61,395 nt of DNA from an uncultured Planctomycetota bacterium (GCA_900318195.1 ONJR01000175.1:1-61395); one strand, 5' to 3'; counted from the first letter of the stretch, positions 39,829 through 49,777 are shown. The notes: generated by a model not told the origin, from the sequence alone. Numbers and translations are program-made.

Positions 39829-42210
39829 ATGGAGAATCTCAACGAACCTCGAAATTACTTGTACAAACTTACCTCATTTATCCTGGCTATCGTAATCATT
39901 GCTACGCTTGCGCTCTATCTTCTCATGCCGTTTCGACCTGTCGAGAAGGTTCCGCAACCACACGCGCTTCTCTTCTTACAGGCGCTTCAAGATGAAGATT
40001 TTGTTCAATGGGTATGGTATGGCGTCGATCTACCCCAAACACGTGCGACAGGCGAGCGTTTCATAGCTTTTGCGATCGGTTCAATCTTCTTTTTCAGCCT
40101 CCTTGCTATCGGGCGAGCATTACTCACTCCTTGGTTAAAAACGCTCGGCGATCTGCGCGTCGACAAGATCGGCATAATTTATTTTTCAGGAGTTTTGGGA
40201 CTCGTCGCGCTTGCTACAATCTCGCTGTTCCTTGGTCTTATCGGGCGTGCCAACGCTCCAATCCTGCTCCCGTTATGCGCGGCTGTCCCCCTTGCTTTCG
40301 CGGCGATCTACTTTTGCAACCGCAAGCATAAGCGAACCGACGCCGACGCCGAAACGTCGAACCTCGCGAACGCGCGCGATTCTCTCGCGCTATCCGCGTT
40401 CAAAATAGCGCTCCTCGCGCTTTTCGTTTCGTTTTACCTCTTTGCAGGCGTTCAACCGCTCTTCGAGTACGACGCTGTAGAGTATCATGCTCAAGGCGCG
40501 CGCGAGTTTTACGAGACTGGCGTCATCGGGTTCGTAGCGCACAACGTCTATATGAATATGCCGCTCGGCGCCGAGACGTTTTATCTCGCCGGTTTTAATT
40601 TGTCGCGCGATCTTGGGTTCTCAGAGCAGGACGTCATACGGATAGGCTCGTTGATCGGCAAAACAACGCTTGCGTACGCCACATTACTAACGGCGTTGGG
40701 AATCGCTGGGTTCTGCCGACGATTCTTTGCTTCGCGTTCTGCTGCGTATTGGTCTGCGCTGACCTTCCTTTCGTTCCCTGTTCTATTTGAAAACGTCTCG
40801 AACGGGCTTAACGATTCTGTGCTCGCGCTCGCGCTCTTTTCCATTGTTTTCCTGCTCGCATTAGAAAGTGCGCGCGCTCGAAATTGCAACTCACGTCGCA
40901 ACCTAACGAGCGTTCTAAGTTACGCGTCGTTGCTCGGCGTTTTACTCGGTTTCGCAATTTCGATAAAATACACGGCCGTACCCTTTATTCTGGCGCCAAC
41001 ATTACTTTTCGTCCTGATCATAGAGCTTGTTCTCAGACGCAACGCCGCGCCAAGCGCTCCTAGCCAGCAGCCCTATGAGAGCGTCACAAAGTCAGTGGAA
41101 GCGGTCGGGACAAGTCATAAATTTTTCAATCTCGCGATAGCGCTATGCCTTGTTTTCATTATCGCACTGGTCGTGGGCGGCGGCTGGTACTTCAAGAATT
41201 ACGTCGCGACAGGCAATCCTGTCTACCCGCTCGCCTACGATCTCTTTGGAGATTCAACGGGTCTCTGGAACGACGCCGTCAACGAGCGCTGGACGCGCGC
41301 GCATTCTCCTGATTCATTCGCGCTCGAAAAGATTTTGAACGCCGTGGTCCACGCTTTTTGGCTAGACAACTACGCGTCCGCTTTTTTCTTTTATCTCCCG
41401 ATCATTTTCGTCGCGCTTACTGTTGTAACTTGGCGGCGTCATAACAATGCGATTACTTGCGGCTCGTTTGCCAATGACCGCAACGTGCTGACGATTCTTT
41501 TTGCGCTCGTCTTGATTTATGTTCTCGCGTGGATCCTGTGCACGCATCGAATCGCAAGATTTTTGATCCCTATTACCCCGTTGCTCGCTCCACTACTCGG
41601 CGGTGGAGTCGCGTCCGTCTTTTCGGCAAAAAACATACTTCTGAAAGTTTTGTCTTGCGTTGCCGTCTTAACGATCCTTTGCTATTCAGGTCTCATAATT
41701 GACATGATTGGTCAAGGTCGGCTGGCGCCGCTAACTTCACTAGAAAGAGATCCTGATCGCTATTCTGGCGCCGCTATTTACTTCAACGACCATCCCGAAA
41801 TGCTCGGCAAAGACGAGCAACTTGGCAAACTACTGCTCGTCGGCGAAGCGAAAGCGTTTGACTACCGCGTTCCCGTACTATATTCGACATGCTGGAACGA
41901 CTCTCCTTTCATGCCTGCGCTCAAAGACGCAATCAAATTCGACGGAGAAACAGTTAAGGAGATTACCAAGCCGGAAAAGGTACGTCGCGCGCTAGCTGAA
42001 ATGGGCGTAAAATACATTCTCGTCGACTTCGACGAACTCGCAAGATTTCGAAGCGAAGGTAATTATGGTTTTAATAATCCCGAGCTTAACGAGTCGCTCT
42101 TTCAAGCTCTCGTCGTCGGTGGGATCATTGAACTCGTAGAAGACGACGACCTCAAACTCCTGTACTATAGCAAACTATTCCGCGTTGTATCGACTCCAGA
42201 CGAGGATTAA
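39829..42210 (+). CDS. GT-C-fold integral membrane glycosyltransferase-like protein
   Basis: A 793-residue protein with roughly 12 membrane helices and a C-terminal globular part of about 170 residues. The first large loop holds FEYDAVEYHAQGAREFYETG, the acidic motif position of GT39/ArnT-type enzymes that use lipid-linked sugars. GGGWYFKNYVATGNPVYPLAY is typical of planctomycete members of this superfamily. The C-terminal part (YRVPVLYSTCWNDSPF, VKYILVDFDELARF) is a small alpha/beta domain. It probably moves a sugar from polyprenyl phosphate to an exported acceptor. ATG 39829 has AAGGAG 6 bases before it and a good promoter. Confidence 0.82.
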   Translation: MENLNEPRNYLYKLTSFILAIVIIATLALYLLMPFRPVEKVPQPHALLFLQALQDEDFVQWVWYGVDLPQTRATGERFIAFAIGSIFFFSLLAIGRALLTPWLKTLGDLRVDKIGIIYFSGVLGLVALATISLFLGLIGRANAPILLPLCAAVPLAFAAIYFCNRKHKRTDADAETSNLANARDSLALSAFKIALLALFVSFYLFAGVQPLFEYDAVEYHAQGAREFYETGVIGFVAHNVYMNMPLGAETFYLAGFNLSRDLGFSEQDVIRIGSLIGKTTLAYATLLTALGIAGFCRRFFASRSAAYWSALTFLSFPVLFENVSNGLNDSVLALALFSIVFLLALESARARNCNSRRNLTSVLSYASLLGVLLGFAISIKYTAVPFILAPTLLFVLIIELVLRRNAAPSAPSQQPYESVTKSVEAVGTSHKFFNLAIALCLVFIIALVVGGGWYFKNYVATGNPVYPLAYDLFGDSTGLWNDAVNERWTRAHSPDSFALEKILNAVVHAFWLDNYASAFFFYLPIIFVALTVVTWRRHNNAITCGSFANDRNVLTILFALVLIYVLAWILCTHRIARFLIPITPLLAPLLGGGVASVFSAKNILLKVLSCVAVLTILCYSGLIIDMIGQGRLAPLTSLERDPDRYSGAAIYFNDHPEMLGKDEQLGKLLLVGEAKAFDYRVPVLYSTCWNDSPFMPALKDAIKFDGETVKEITKPEKVRRALAEMGVKYILVDFDELARFRSEGNYGFNNPELNESLFQALVVGGIIELVEDDDLKLLYYSKLFRVVSTPDED

Positions 42211-42245
42211 ATACTGAGATTTCCAGGCAAGACGTGTTACGCCTA

Positions 42246-42273
42246 TTGTTGCAAACATTGAAAACGCTACAAT
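42246..42273 (+). promoter_or_regulatory. Probable promoter of fhs
   Basis: TTGTTG (42246-42251), 16-base spacer, TACAAT (42268-42273). The leader of about 82 bases has a hairpin with AAGGGC/GCCCTT arms (42288-42313) and a GCGCG/CGCGC stem further on. Confidence 0.5.
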
Positions 42274-42361
42274 TGATCACAGAAGGGCTTGGCGCACGCC
42301 TTGACTTCGCCCTTTCGCGCGTACAAAACGCGCAAGTCCTACGTTAAATTTGGATATTCGC

Positions 42362-44044
42362 ATGGCAAGCAGATCGATCCCCTCTGATATTGAAATTGCG
42401 CGTAATACGCAACTCCAGCCAATCGTCGACATAGCGAAAAAGCTCGGCGTCCCCGAAGCCGCTGTCGAAACCTACGGCAAGTACAAAGCGAAGATAACCG
42501 TCGAAAAAGTCGGCGCTGCCAATAAGCAAGGTAAGCTGATTCTCGTAACCGCGATTAATCCAACCCCCGCTGGCGAAGGTAAAACAACCGTCAGCGTCGG
42601 TCTGTGTGACGCGCTCAATCTGCTTCAGAAAAACGCGTGTCTATGCCTTCGCGAGCCTTCGTTAGGACCTTGTTTTGGCGTAAAAGGCGGAGCAGCGGGC
42701 GGAGGGTTCGCTCAGATTGCGCCTATGGAGGATATTAATCTGCACTTTACGGGCGATTTCCATGCAGTTACAGCGGCGCACAATCTTCTCGCCGCAATGA
42801 TAGACAATTCCCTCCATCAGGGCAATCCGCTTCGTCTAGATCCTCGACGTATAACCTGGGGTCGAACGTTAGACGTAAATGAACGCGCTCTTCGCCAGAT
42901 CGTCCTCGGGCTCGGAGGATCGGCTAATTCGGTGCCGCGCGAAAGTTTTTTCGTAATAACAGCGGCGTCTGAAATCATGGCGATTCTTTGCTTGAGCGCC
43001 GATCTTTTTGATCTGCGCGAACGACTCGGCAATATTGTCGTCGGTTATAACTACGACGGCAAGCCTGTAACCGCGAACGATCTTAATGCGCGCGGCGCTA
43101 TGACGGTTCTCATGAAAGAGGCGATCAAGCCGAATCTCGTACAAACGCTCGAAGGTTCTCCCGCTTTCGTTCACGGCGGACCATTCGCTAACATTGCGCA
43201 CGGATGCAACAGCGTTGCGGCGACAAAACTTGCGCTCAGACTCGCTGATTACGTCGTTACAGAAGCGGGATTCGGCGCAGATCTCGGCGCAGAAAAATTC
43301 CTCGATATCAAATGCCGAAAGGCTGGGATTAAGCCTGATTTAACGGTGCTCGTAGCGACGGCGCGCGCGCTTAAATACCATGGCGGCGTTCCCAAATCTG
43401 AGCTCGGAACGCACGATCCCGAAGCGGTCGCGCGCGGCGCTGTTAATCTGCGTCAGCACATAGAAAATCTACGCAAGTACAATTTACCAGTAATCGTTGC
43501 GCTCAATAAGTTCGAAGGCGATAGCGACGCCGAAATTGAAGCAGTGCGTCAAACGTGCGAAGAGCTCGGCGTTAAATTCGCATGCGCTACGCATTGGAAG
43601 GACGGCGGCAAAGGTGCGATTGAGCTAGCACAAACGGCTCTCAAGACAATCGAATCCTCGGACGCTAGTCGGTTTGCCCCGATTTATCCGGACGATATGC
43701 CGATCAAAGAAAAGATCGAGACGATCGCGCGCGAAATCTACCGTGCTGGTTCCGTTTCCTACACGAAGCAGGCGCAGCGTCAGTTGCAAACGCTAGTCGA
43801 ACAAGGTTGCAATTCCCTACCTGTCTGCATAGCGAAAACCCAGTATTCATTCTCTGCTGATCCGCAACTACTTGGCGCGCCTCGCGACTATGAACTCAAC
43901 GTACGCGAGATTAAACTGAGCGCCGGCGCTGGATTCGTCGTTGTCATGACCGGCGAGATTATAGCCGCGCCCGGACTGCCACGCGTACCGGCGGCAGAAG
44001 CAATCGATATAAATGAACGCGGTGAAACGCTTGGTCTCTTCTAA
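42362..44044 (+). CDS. fhs: Formate-tetrahydrofolate ligase
   Basis: A 560-residue cytosolic enzyme that joins formate to tetrahydrofolate with ATP to give 10-formyl-THF, the entry of formate into one-carbon metabolism. The P-loop is [57 protein letters not shown] and the C-terminal [27 protein letters not shown] are diagnostic. ATG at 42362 lies four codons inside a longer TTG frame and gives the usual family length and start ([13 protein letters not shown]). A methyl-THF methyltransferase-like gene is at the right edge. A perfect terminator follows the stop. Confidence 0.97.
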   Translation: MASRSIPSDIEIARNTQLQPIVDIAKKLGVPEAAVETYGKYKAKITVEKVGAANKQGKLILVTAINPTPAGEGKTTVSVGLCDALNLLQKNACLCLREPSLGPCFGVKGGAAGGGFAQIAPMEDINLHFTGDFHAVTAAHNLLAAMIDNSLHQGNPLRLDPRRITWGRTLDVNERALRQIVLGLGGSANSVPRESFFVITAASEIMAILCLSADLFDLRERLGNIVVGYNYDGKPVTANDLNARGAMTVLMKEAIKPNLVQTLEGSPAFVHGGPFANIAHGCNSVAATKLALRLADYVVTEAGFGADLGAEKFLDIKCRKAGIKPDLTVLVATARALKYHGGVPKSELGTHDPEAVARGAVNLRQHIENLRKYNLPVIVALNKFEGDSDAEIEAVRQTCEELGVKFACATHWKDGGKGAIELAQTALKTIESSDASRFAPIYPDDMPIKEKIETIAREIYRAGSVSYTKQAQRQLQTLVEQGCNSLPVCIAKTQYSFSADPQLLGAPRDYELNVREIKLSAGAGFVVVMTGEIIAAPGLPRVPAAEAIDINERGETLGLF

Positions 44045-44068
44045 TTTCGGCGTCGTACATTCACTATG

Positions 44069-44103
44069 TCAAGCGCGTCGATAGACGGCGCGCTTGATTC
44101 TTT
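44069..44103 (+). terminator. Intrinsic terminator of fhs
   Basis: A perfect 9-bp stem TCAAGCGCG (44069-44077) with CGCGCTTGA (44089-44097), followed by TTCTTT. Confidence 0.8.
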
Positions 44104-44127
44104 AACGAATCTTATTTGGAAATAACT

Positions 44128-46551
44128 ATGCTCGATCTCATCGCCACGTCAACAGCGGGACTAGAATCGGTCGTCTCCCGGGAATTAAAGAGCCTCGGAT
44201 ATGACTCAACGAACTCTGAAGTTGAGGTCGGGCGTACTCTCTTTCAAGGGGAGTTGCGCGACGTCGTTAAAACAAATCTTTGGCTAAGGACAGCCGGTAA
44301 GATACTCATTAAGCTCGCAGAATTTGATCTGCACAACGATTTTGACGTTCTCTTTGACGCCGTGCGCGCCATAGAGTGGGAAAATTGGGCGCCTCGCGAC
44401 GCTTCGTTCTATGTCGAAGGTCGCTCAGTACGTTCGCAAATAACGAGCGTGCCGGCATTACAACGCACAGTTAAAAAAGCGATCGTCGATCGTCTAACGC
44501 GACTGTGGCATATGTCGTCCCTCCCTGAGTCGGGTCCTACTTACAACGTTGAAATTTCATTGCACAAAGATCGCGCCGTTATAACGCTTAATACGTCCGG
44601 TCGCGGTCTACATCGTCGCGGCTACCGATTAATGAACGTCGCGGCTCCATTGCGCGAAACGCTCGCCAGCGCGCTCGTTCAGCTCTCCGTCTGGAATCGC
44701 GACCGCCCGCTCGTCGACCCGTTCTGCGCGTCGGGAACGATTCCTATTGAGGCGGCTATGTTAGCGCGTAACATAGCGCCAGGTCTACAGCGCGAATTCG
44801 ACGCCATGCGCTGGCCAACGGTTCCTGAGTCTCTTTGGCAGGATACGCGTGAAGAAGCTCGCGCCGCGATTCTACCGCCGCTCGAAGAAAAGATTCACGG
44901 CTCCGACGTCGACTCGGAAGCGTTAAAGTTCGCTAGACGCCACGCTAAATTAGCAGGCGTTGAGAATGACGTGCTATTCTATCAACGTGATTTCTACGAT
45001 CTAAAAGACGATCGACTTTACGGGTGCGTTATTGGCAATCCCCCTTACGGCGATCGAATCGGCGAGACAAGCGAACTACGCGCGCTATACGAATCGATAC
45101 CCGTTGTTCTCTCGAAATTGCCGACTTGGAGTCATTTCATTATAACCAACTGGCCGGACTTCGAAAAAGTCGTGGGGCGTGACGCAACACGGAGAAGAAA
45201 GCTGTATAATAGTCGTATCGAATGCGTCTACTACCAGTTTCTTGGTCCGCGTCCGCCGAAAGATAGTGACACTCAAGCTCCCAATAACAGCGCCGCAATT
45301 TCAGACTCTTCAGTCCCCTGCGAACGCACCGTCCCCAGCGCGTCAGCGCCCGTGTTTGCACCCTTAGACGATTACGCCGAGCGTCAAGCGATTGAATTTG
45401 GGCGTTGTCTCGCCAATCGCGCGCGTCATTTGCGCAGGTATCCCTCGCGTGGAATAACGTGTTATCGACTTTATGATCGAGATCTGCCAGAAGCGCCGCT
45501 TGCGATCGATTTCTTTGAAGGTAAATGGTTACACATTTCCGAGTATGATCGTCCTGACAATCGCACTCCCGGTCAACATCGTTTATGGCTTGACAAAATG
45601 GCGGCGACCGCCGCCGAGATCTTATCCGTACCGAGTGAAAACGTCTTTCTTAAACGTCGAACGCGTCAGCGAGGCGAGTCTCAGTATGAAAAGTTGCGTG
45701 AAACGGGCAAAGTCTATCCAGTTCATGAAGGCGGTCTAACGTTCCTGTGCAATATGACGGATTATTTAGACGTCGGTCTCTTTTTAGATCATCGTCAAAC
45801 GCGCGACATGGTGCGTCGCGAGGCGCAGGATAAACGCTTTTTGAATCTCTTCTGCTACTCCGGCGCTTTTACATGCTATGCTGCGGACGGAGGCGCGGCG
45901 TCGACAGTATCGGTAGACCTTTCGCCCACCTACCTCGACTGGTGTGAAGAAAACCTCAATTGCAACGGCTTACTGACCAGCTCGCGATTTCGTAAAGACG
46001 GCGTGGAACACATTAGAGCCTGTGAACACCGGCTTGTGAAATCCGACGTCGTGCGATTCCTCAAAGCTATTCCAGCGGCGAGCGATCGCAATTCCGACGT
46101 CGTTCGACTCATTGTCGAAACAGCGGCAGAAGTTGGCGCGCAGAATCGTCGCGCTCATTATTCTTCAAAACGCGATTCAGGGGCTCGTAAAAAGTACTTT
46201 AAACTTCGCGACGGAGCCGGACCGACCCGCGGTTCGCTACCAGAGCGTCCTTTCGGCATAACGGAATCAAATTTTGAGCTATGCGTCTGTGATCCCCCAA
46301 CTTTCTCCAATAGCAAGTCTACGGACGACGACTGGGACGTCCAGCGGCGACACGTTGAACTTTTACGCATCCTAGCGACTAGAATGCGTCCAGGCGGAGT
46401 CGTTTACTTTTCCAATAACTTTCGAAAGTTCAAACTCGACGAAGAAGGACTTGCCGATCTGTACGAATTCCGCGAGATTACCAATCGCACCATTCCGGAC
46501 GATTTCCATAATAAACATATTCATCGATGCTGGAGAATGATCGCAAAGTAA
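44128..46551 (+). CDS. rlmL: Bifunctional 23S rRNA methyltransferase RlmKL
   Basis: An 807-residue fusion of two SAM methyltransferases. The first half has an N-terminal ferredoxin-like part and THUMP domain, then an RlmL-type domain with DPFCASGTIPIEAA and the catalytic GNPPYG (m2G2445 in Escherichia coli numbering). The second half is RlmK-like (m7G2069): EGGLTFLCNMTDYLDVGLFLDHRQTR, FLNLFCYSGAFTCYAADGGAASTVSVDLS and VCDPPTFSNS. It is about 100 residues longer than the enterobacterial enzyme, with inserts of low-complexity sequence between the halves and inside the second domain. ATG at 44128 is preferred over a TTG four codons earlier. Confidence 0.93.
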   Translation: MLDLIATSTAGLESVVSRELKSLGYDSTNSEVEVGRTLFQGELRDVVKTNLWLRTAGKILIKLAEFDLHNDFDVLFDAVRAIEWENWAPRDASFYVEGRSVRSQITSVPALQRTVKKAIVDRLTRLWHMSSLPESGPTYNVEISLHKDRAVITLNTSGRGLHRRGYRLMNVAAPLRETLASALVQLSVWNRDRPLVDPFCASGTIPIEAAMLARNIAPGLQREFDAMRWPTVPESLWQDTREEARAAILPPLEEKIHGSDVDSEALKFARRHAKLAGVENDVLFYQRDFYDLKDDRLYGCVIGNPPYGDRIGETSELRALYESIPVVLSKLPTWSHFIITNWPDFEKVVGRDATRRRKLYNSRIECVYYQFLGPRPPKDSDTQAPNNSAAISDSSVPCERTVPSASAPVFAPLDDYAERQAIEFGRCLANRARHLRRYPSRGITCYRLYDRDLPEAPLAIDFFEGKWLHISEYDRPDNRTPGQHRLWLDKMAATAAEILSVPSENVFLKRRTRQRGESQYEKLRETGKVYPVHEGGLTFLCNMTDYLDVGLFLDHRQTRDMVRREAQDKRFLNLFCYSGAFTCYAADGGAASTVSVDLSPTYLDWCEENLNCNGLLTSSRFRKDGVEHIRACEHRLVKSDVVRFLKAIPAASDRNSDVVRLIVETAAEVGAQNRRAHYSSKRDSGARKKYFKLRDGAGPTRGSLPERPFGITESNFELCVCDPPTFSNSKSTDDDWDVQRRHVELLRILATRMRPGGVVYFSNNFRKFKLDEEGLADLYEFREITNRTIPDDFHNKHIHRCWRMIAK

Positions 46552-46560
46552 AAACTAGGA

Positions 46561-46588
46561 TTGAAAGAACCCTAAGGTGCGTTAAAAT
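46561..46588 (+). promoter_or_regulatory. Probable promoter of the PduS-like gene
   Basis: TTGAAA (46561-46566), 16-base spacer, TAAAAT (46583-46588). A second -10-like TATAAT lies at 46658-46663 without a -35 box. Confidence 0.45.
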
Positions 46589-46722
46589 AGATAAGACTTC
46601 TTGATGAAAGCGGTCGAATCACGCGTATTTTTCTATTCTGGAATTGCGCGCGGGAATTATAATATTGGCAGAGTCCTGTTTTCAGGTTGACAAGACGCCT
46701 TAACAAGGTTTTGGGTGAATTT

Positions 46723-48051
46723 ATGCCGATCACACAAGATGATATCGCTCGCGCGGGCGTAGTTGGCGCGGGCGGCGCCGGTTTTCCGACGCACGTCAAG
46801 CTCTCAGGTAACGCTGACACAGTCGTGCTGAACGCCGCAGAGTGCGAACCGTTGCTACATAAAGATAAGGAACTCATCCGCCATAACGCCGACAGAATCG
46901 TCGAAGGATTACGACGCGCCGTCGAGCTTGTTGGCGCTAAGGAAGCTGTGGTTGGTATCAAAGAGAAGTACAAGGACGTTGTCGCCGCAATTCAGCGCGT
47001 TTTGCCCGGTAATATGCGCGTGGCGCCACTGCCAGACGTCTACCCGTCCGGGGACGAGTTTATTCTTGTCTATCTCACATTGGGGCGCGTCATAGCTCCC
47101 GGCGCGATTCCACTTTCTGTCGGCGCAGTTGTTATGAACGTCGAAACCGCGTTTAACCTCGCTAATGTCGGAGAGACGCCTGTCGTCGATAAATTTGTCT
47201 CTATTGCCGGCGCGGTCGCCAATCCCTCTACCGTGCGCGTTCCGCTTGGAACATCGCTAGCGGAAGCGCTACAACTCGCCGGAGGCGCAACGATCCCCGA
47301 GCCCGCCTATGTCGTAGGCGGCGCTATGATGGGGCGACTAGTAGATTCGCTTGAGACGCCCGTAACAAAGACGACCGGAGGCGTTATAGTTTTACCACGC
47401 GATCATTTCATTGTGCAACGCAAGAGTTGGGACTGGAACAAAACGATGCGAATTGGTCGCGCCGCGTGCGATCAGTGTTCCAGATGCACAGAACTGTGCC
47501 CGAGATATATGCTAGGACATCCAATCGAGCCGCATCGCGCTATGCGGAGTCTGGGATTCAATAGCTCGCGAGAAGCCGACGTGCTAGGTACGCAATTCTG
47601 TTCAGAGTGTAACCTTTGTAGTTATTGTTCGTGCCCAGAAGGTCTCGATCCTCGCGGCGTTAATCATGAAAATAAGGCGCGTCTTCTCGCCGAAAAGAAG
47701 CGTTGGATCAACGCGCCGTTTCATCCCGAACGTGCGGACGTACTCTTGGCTTTTCGAAAAACGCCGACGAAACGTCTTATGCAACGCATCGGACTCGACG
47801 CCTTCGACAACCATGGACCGCTTCTTACGACCTCGTATCAACCGAAACAAGTCGTCATACCGTTGCGTCAGCACATAGGAGCGCCATGCGCGCCAATAGT
47901 TCAGCAGGGCGACTCCGTCGTGCGAGGTCAACCGATAGCTATACGCCCTGTCGTTGACGGTAAAGCCGCGCTTGGCGCCGATCTGCACGCCTCGATAAAC
48001 GGCGCTGTTGCGCAAATCACACAAGACGCGATTACCATCGTAGCGCAATAG
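46723..48051 (+). CDS. PduS/RnfC-like Fe-S flavoprotein (SLBB domain)
   Basis: A 442-residue protein similar to PduS cobalamin reductase and RnfC. An N-terminal nucleotide/FMN-binding domain begins AGVVGAGGAGFPTHVKL and continues LNAAECEPLLHKDKEL. An SLBB domain follows (VSIAGAVANPSTVRVPLGTSLAEAL). Two [4Fe-4S] motifs come next, CDQCSRCTELCP and CSECNLCSYCSCP. A biotinyl-like barrel-sandwich segment ends the protein (HIGAPCAPIVQQGDSVVRGQPIA...INGAVAQI). It should pass electrons from NADH or reduced flavin to a cobalamin or redox partner. No microcompartment shell genes lie in the window. ATG 46723 has GGTGA upstream and matches the family start. Confidence 0.88.
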   Translation: MPITQDDIARAGVVGAGGAGFPTHVKLSGNADTVVLNAAECEPLLHKDKELIRHNADRIVEGLRRAVELVGAKEAVVGIKEKYKDVVAAIQRVLPGNMRVAPLPDVYPSGDEFILVYLTLGRVIAPGAIPLSVGAVVMNVETAFNLANVGETPVVDKFVSIAGAVANPSTVRVPLGTSLAEALQLAGGATIPEPAYVVGGAMMGRLVDSLETPVTKTTGGVIVLPRDHFIVQRKSWDWNKTMRIGRAACDQCSRCTELCPRYMLGHPIEPHRAMRSLGFNSSREADVLGTQFCSECNLCSYCSCPEGLDPRGVNHENKARLLAEKKRWINAPFHPERADVLLAFRKTPTKRLMQRIGLDAFDNHGPLLTTSYQPKQVVIPLRQHIGAPCAPIVQQGDSVVRGQPIAIRPVVDGKAALGADLHASINGAVAQITQDAITIVAQ

Positions 48052-48055
48052 AATA

Positions 48056-48089
48056 AGCGTCGTCCCTCTGTTGTCGGAGGGACGACGCT
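48056..48089. terminator. Bidirectional terminator
   Basis: A perfect 13-bp inverted repeat (48056-48068 and 48077-48089) with an 8-base loop lies between the convergent PduS-like and BPL_N genes, followed on the plus strand by TTCTCTTGTGTT. Confidence 0.8.
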
Positions 48090-48110
48090 GTTCTCTTGTG
48101 TTAAGTAACT

Positions 48111-48881
48111 TTATTTGTTTGCGGCGAATCGCGCAAGCTTCGGAACGAGTGAATTCAAACACGGCGTTAGCTCGGGATGCGGACTGCAGATGAGAACGCG
48201 CCCTTTTCCGTAACGTCCGTATGCAATTGCCGGCGAATCGATTTGCACGCCTTGCGGCGAGTTGTTCTCGGCAACTTCTGTGCGGAAATAAGCGAGAATA
48301 CGATAAGGTTCGAGTTTCTCATAGTTCGCCGGAACAATAATCGGTCCGTTTTGGTAGGCAATATTCAGGCGCCCAGAAAATTCCTCACCAAAGAGCTTGA
48401 TCCCCTCCTCGGTCATTTCGATCTCTAGAATCTTCTCGCCTCTCTCCCAGGCGTCGTCGTGAAGTTCCGCGTTAATGAGGCGACCCTCTTCACGTTCGCT
48501 ACTATAAAGAGCCATATAACCGCCTGCGCACGTGCCGTAGTATCCGCCGCCGTTCTCCAAAAACGCGCGCAATTCGCGCCAGCCAGATTCGCCAAGCGCG
48601 CGCCGCTCGCCGCTACCCGAGCCGCCTGGAAAAAGCACAACGTCAAAATTATTCAGCGCGCCTTGCTGAATCTCCTCGGGCGAAACGTACTTCGCCTCGC
48701 AATTCGGCGTCGCGTTAAGTATTTCTAAGGACGCGCACGCACACGTGTCGCTTGCGCCCGGACCGCGATAGACCGCCGCACGGCATATATCGCCGTCCTC
48801 GGCGCTCATGCAAACGCCTTTGCACGCTACAAACGCTATTGCAACCGCAACCAGTAAAAAAATTCGTCGGGAATGCTTCAT
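48111..48881 (-). CDS. Exported BPL_N-domain (class I glutamine-amidotransferase-like) protein
   Basis: A 256-residue exported protein with a signal segment MKHSRRIFLLVAVAIAFVACKGVCMSA. The mature part is like the N-terminal domain of eukaryotic biotin-protein ligase, a GATase-1 fold: AAVYRGPGASDTCACASLEI, DVVLFPGGSGSGE, and the nucleophile elbow GGGYYGTCAGGYMAL with cysteine 118. The C-terminal segment KGRVLICSPHPELTP carries the usual histidine and glutamate. The catalytic triad seems complete, yet the reaction of bacterial exported members is unknown. It is 41 bases behind the methyltransferase gene and probably cotranscribed. Confidence 0.82.
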   Translation of the reverse strand: MKHSRRIFLLVAVAIAFVACKGVCMSAEDGDICRAAVYRGPGASDTCACASLEILNATPNCEAKYVSPEEIQQGALNNFDVVLFPGGSGSGERRALGESGWRELRAFLENGGGYYGTCAGGYMALYSSEREEGRLINAELHDDAWERGEKILEIEMTEEGIKLFGEEFSGRLNIAYQNGPIIVPANYEKLEPYRILAYFRTEVAENNSPQGVQIDSPAIAYGRYGKGRVLICSPHPELTPCLNSLVPKLARFAANK

Positions 48882-48922
48882 CTTCTAGCCTATTTTCCGT
48901 TACTACCGTTTGAAGGACGCCT

Positions 48923-49678
48923 CTACAACGGTTTGCGCCCTATAAAAACGAAACGCGGAGTCTTCTTCCAAAAGAAAGGACAGTATGGCATCCGATCCGC
49001 GCGTTCTATTAGTTTAACCCTGGTGAATTTCCTTTCAAGATACGGCAAAACGTCGCTAGAAAGAAAAACGTTGTCAAAGGAGAACCAAATTGGCCACAGC
49101 CATCGGGTCGAAAAACTCTGACGCGCTCCTATGTTATAGGGAGTTTTCCGCGCGATATAGAAGTCGACGACGCCAATAACGCCGCCTGGTTTGAGCGCGT
49201 CGTAAGCGCGATCAAGCGCGGCAAACCAGTCTGGTATCATTGAAAGAGAATATGAAAAGAAAATAACGTCGATTGGTTCTCCCGGTCCCGACCAGTTTGT
49301 GGCGTCCGCGCGTTGCGTTGAGACGTTGCGCCAACCGTTTCTTGCAATTCGAGCGTCGGCGACTTTAAGCATCGCTTCCGTCAAATCTACCATATACGCT
49401 TGCTTCAAGGTCGCAAGATCAGAAGCGCTTAGAAGCTCCAAATTCGATCCTGTGCCGCACCCCATATCAACCCAGACAGCGCCGGACTCAACCGGTAGCG
49501 CGCTCATTAAATCCTCGCGACCTGTTAGCAATCGTCGACGAAAATGGTCGTACTCTTCGGCTTGTCCCGAGTAGAATGATTCCAAGCGTTCCTCAGCCGT
49601 CTCGCCCCGTCCGCGTTTGATTGCCAAAGAATATAGGACCTTCATGTCCCGATAAAAACCAGTCAAGCAGTTTTTCAT
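48923..49678 (-). CDS. Class I SAM-dependent methyltransferase, BtaB-like
   Basis: A 251-residue Rossmann-fold methyltransferase. The SAM motif VWVDMGCGTGSNLELL, post-I acidic MVDLTEAMLKVA, and DVIFFSYSLSMIPDWFAALDRAYDALKPGGVIGVVDF are standard. The N-terminal EEYDHFRRRLLTGREDL and the late WPIWFSFDNVFLSSDVLPYLERKF recall BtaB/Bta1-type enzymes that methylate betaine lipids, so a lipid-modifying role is possible but not proved. AGGAAGG precedes the ATG. It heads a two-gene unit with the BPL_N protein, under the promoter at 49749-49777. Confidence 0.8.
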   Translation of the reverse strand: MKNCLTGFYRDMKVLYSLAIKRGRGETAEERLESFYSGQAEEYDHFRRRLLTGREDLMSALPVESGAVWVDMGCGTGSNLELLSASDLATLKQAYMVDLTEAMLKVADARIARNGWRNVSTQRADATNWSGPGEPIDVIFFSYSLSMIPDWFAALDRAYDALKPGGVIGVVDFYIARKTPYNIGARQSFSTRWLWPIWFSFDNVFLSSDVLPYLERKFTRVKLIERADRMPYCPFFWKKTPRFVFIGRKPL

Positions 49679-49748
49679 TAAATCTATCCTTCCTCAGGAA
49701 ACCGCTAAGTTACTTTCACCCACTGCGACGCTTTGAATAAAGCGCCCG

Positions 49749-49777
49749 ACTATACACCTCAGGGCAATTGAGGTCAA
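49749..49777 (-). promoter_or_regulatory. Sigma70-like promoter of the methyltransferase unit
   Basis: On the minus strand TTGACC (49772-49777), 17-base spacer, TATAGT (49749-49754). The leader is about 65 bases. The remaining bases to 49967 show no gene. Confidence 0.6.

Noticed and set aside
42211..42361. THF riboswitch before fhs
   Set aside because: The leader has two hairpins but I cannot match the conserved pseudoknot core of the class; it may be only a short structured leader.
46600..46625. T-arm-like GGTCGAATCAC suggesting a tRNA
   Set aside because: No acceptor or anticodon stem can be drawn around it; no tRNA was found elsewhere.
46723..48051. Microcompartment locus
   Set aside because: Only the PduS-like gene is present; no shell protein or diol dehydratase gene is in the window.
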